NCBI RefSeq assembly: GCF_036345915.1
Contig: NZ_CP107785.1
Coordinates: 4,154,001-4,218,000, forward strand
Length of the DNA: 64,000 nucleotides
Source: Nocardia sp. NBC_00565
GTDB lineage: Bacteria > Actinomycetota > Actinomycetes > Mycobacteriales > Mycobacteriaceae
Direction: 5' to 3'
The position numbers and the translations under genes were made by a program. Each line of letters opens with the position of its first letter. The stretch's first letter is position 1. Of this stretch, positions 63,358-64,000 are shown one piece after another. Under the pieces are notes generated by a model that saw only the letters and a program-made list of their open reading frames with translations, was not told where the DNA came from and made no database searches.

Positions 63358-63780
63358 ATGAAACTCGACGACGACGCTCGCGCACTCATCGGCTCCGGCG
63401 CCGATGCCACGCTTGTTACGGTCAACCCCGACGGCAGCCCGCAGGTTTCCGTGGTCTGGGTGGCGCTGCAGTCCACGCCGGACGGCGACGAACTCGTCAC
63501 CGCGCACCTCGCCGAATACAAGAAGGTCCGCAACGTCCGCCGTGATCCGCGCGTCTCGGTGACGATCCTGTCCCCCGAACGCGGCGAGGTGATGCGACCG
63601 TACCTAGCGGTGACCGGGACCGCCCGCATCGTCGAGGGCGGCGCGCCCGAACTCCTCACCGAACTCGCCAAGACCATGGTCGGCCCGGGCGTGAAGTTCC
63701 CGCCGGACAACGCACCGCCCGGACTCCTCACCCGCATCCGCATCGACAAGGTCGGCGGCATCGGCCCCTGGGCATCCTGA
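63358..63780 (+). CDS. PPOX-class F420- or flavin-dependent protein
   Basis: The 140-residue product has the split beta-barrel of the pyridoxamine-phosphate-oxidase-like family. The segments DATLVTVNPDGSPQVSVVWV and KKVRNVRRDPRVSVTIL are typical, as is AVTGTARIVEGG. In actinobacteria most such proteins bind F420 and reduce small molecules. The substrate is unknown. The ATG at 63358 fits the usual N-terminus KLDDDARALIG; a TTG 12 bp upstream is unlikely. Confidence 0.88.
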   Translation: MKLDDDARALIGSGADATLVTVNPDGSPQVSVVWVALQSTPDGDELVTAHLAEYKKVRNVRRDPRVSVTILSPERGEVMRPYLAVTGTARIVEGGAPELLTELAKTMVGPGVKFPPDNAPPGLLTRIRIDKVGGIGPWAS

Positions 63781-63949
63781 CACCCAACTGCCCGCGGCAG
63801 ACGACGGCGGTCCTACAAGCGGCCCGCCGTCGCACACGCACCCCAACGTCGCGCCATGCGCGTGACGAATCCGGCCCTGCCCACGGGTCGCGCGCACCGC
63901 AGTGGATTCGTGTGCTCGGCCCACCGTGGTTTGTTCGCTGCACCGAGGT

Positions 63950-64000
63950 CTAGCGGACGAATATCGCCGCCGCCACGAATGTGACGATCAGCATCATCGC
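63950..64000 (-). CDS. C-terminus of a membrane protein (5' end beyond window)
   Basis: The minus-strand frame from the right edge to TAG at 63950-63952 reads AMMLIVTFVAAAIFVR, a membrane helix with a basic end. Only 16 codons are visible, so the family cannot be named. Confidence 0.4.
   Translation of the reverse strand, partial: AMMLIVTFVAAAIFVR

Overview
The window is high-GC actinobacterial DNA and most resembles Nocardia (or a close relative such as Rhodococcus). The left half keeps the gene order of the Mycobacterium tuberculosis block Rv2585c to Rv2614c: solute-binding lipoprotein, secF, secD, yajC, ruvB, ruvA, ruvC, yebC, pdxT, tesB, pdxS, nudix protein, pimA, patA, pgsA, HIT protein and thrS, all on the minus strand. 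The species assignment is inferred from this synteny, the GTG-rich starts, the PIM-lipid genes and the accessory content. No 16S gene is present.

Region 1 (1-30.2 kb) is this conserved core. It carries protein export (secDF-yajC), Holliday-junction processing (ruvABC), PLP synthesis (pdxST) and phosphatidylinositol mannoside synthesis (pgsA-patA-pimA). Several insertions interrupt it: a TetR-controlled flavin monooxygenase, a four-repeat DivIVA-like protein, an MmpS-like protein, a membrane esterase, a GlxA-type regulator with a divergent oxidoreductase that has lost its GroES domain, a small DUF5988-type protein, an APC permease, a P-loop-less uridine-kinase-like protein, an MTB12-like lipoprotein and a previously easy-to-miss 30-residue ORF.

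Region 2 (30.5-36.9 kb) holds an FhuF-like Fe-S protein, a frameshifted TIGR02611 membrane gene and two tandem paralogues that fuse a SulP anion transporter, a STAS domain and a beta-carbonic anhydrase. A nearly identical 20-bp element lies about 150 bp upstream of each fusion gene.

Region 3 (37.2-50.4 kb) is a complete myo-inositol catabolic locus. A sugar-porter transporter and a GntR regulator are divergent from iolC, a Cgl0159-type aldolase, iolB, iolD, an IolE-like protein, iolG, iolH, iolA and an MFS transporter. Most junctions overlap by four bases, so one long transcript is likely. Candidate IolR-like sites lie in the divergent promoter.

Region 4 (50.6-60.9 kb) is accessory. It starts at a tRNA cluster (Val-CAC on the minus strand; Gly-GCC, Cys-GCA and Val-GAC on the plus strand). 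A 5'-truncated tyrosine integrase abuts the last tRNA, followed by an excisionase-like HTH protein, a coupled pair of small ORFs and an XRE regulator. Next come two catabolic modules, each with its own divergent TetR gene and a palindromic operator: SDR plus esterase, and BKACE plus D-aminoacylase-type amidohydrolase. This looks like an integrated-element remnant with catabolic cargo.

Region 5 (61-64 kb) has a small secreted protein, an unusual protein joining a sigma-70 region-4-like HTH to a PD-(D/E)XK/TnsA-like domain with altered catalytic residues, a PPOX-class F420/flavin protein and the tail of a membrane protein. No CRISPR array, rRNA or complete insertion sequence was seen.
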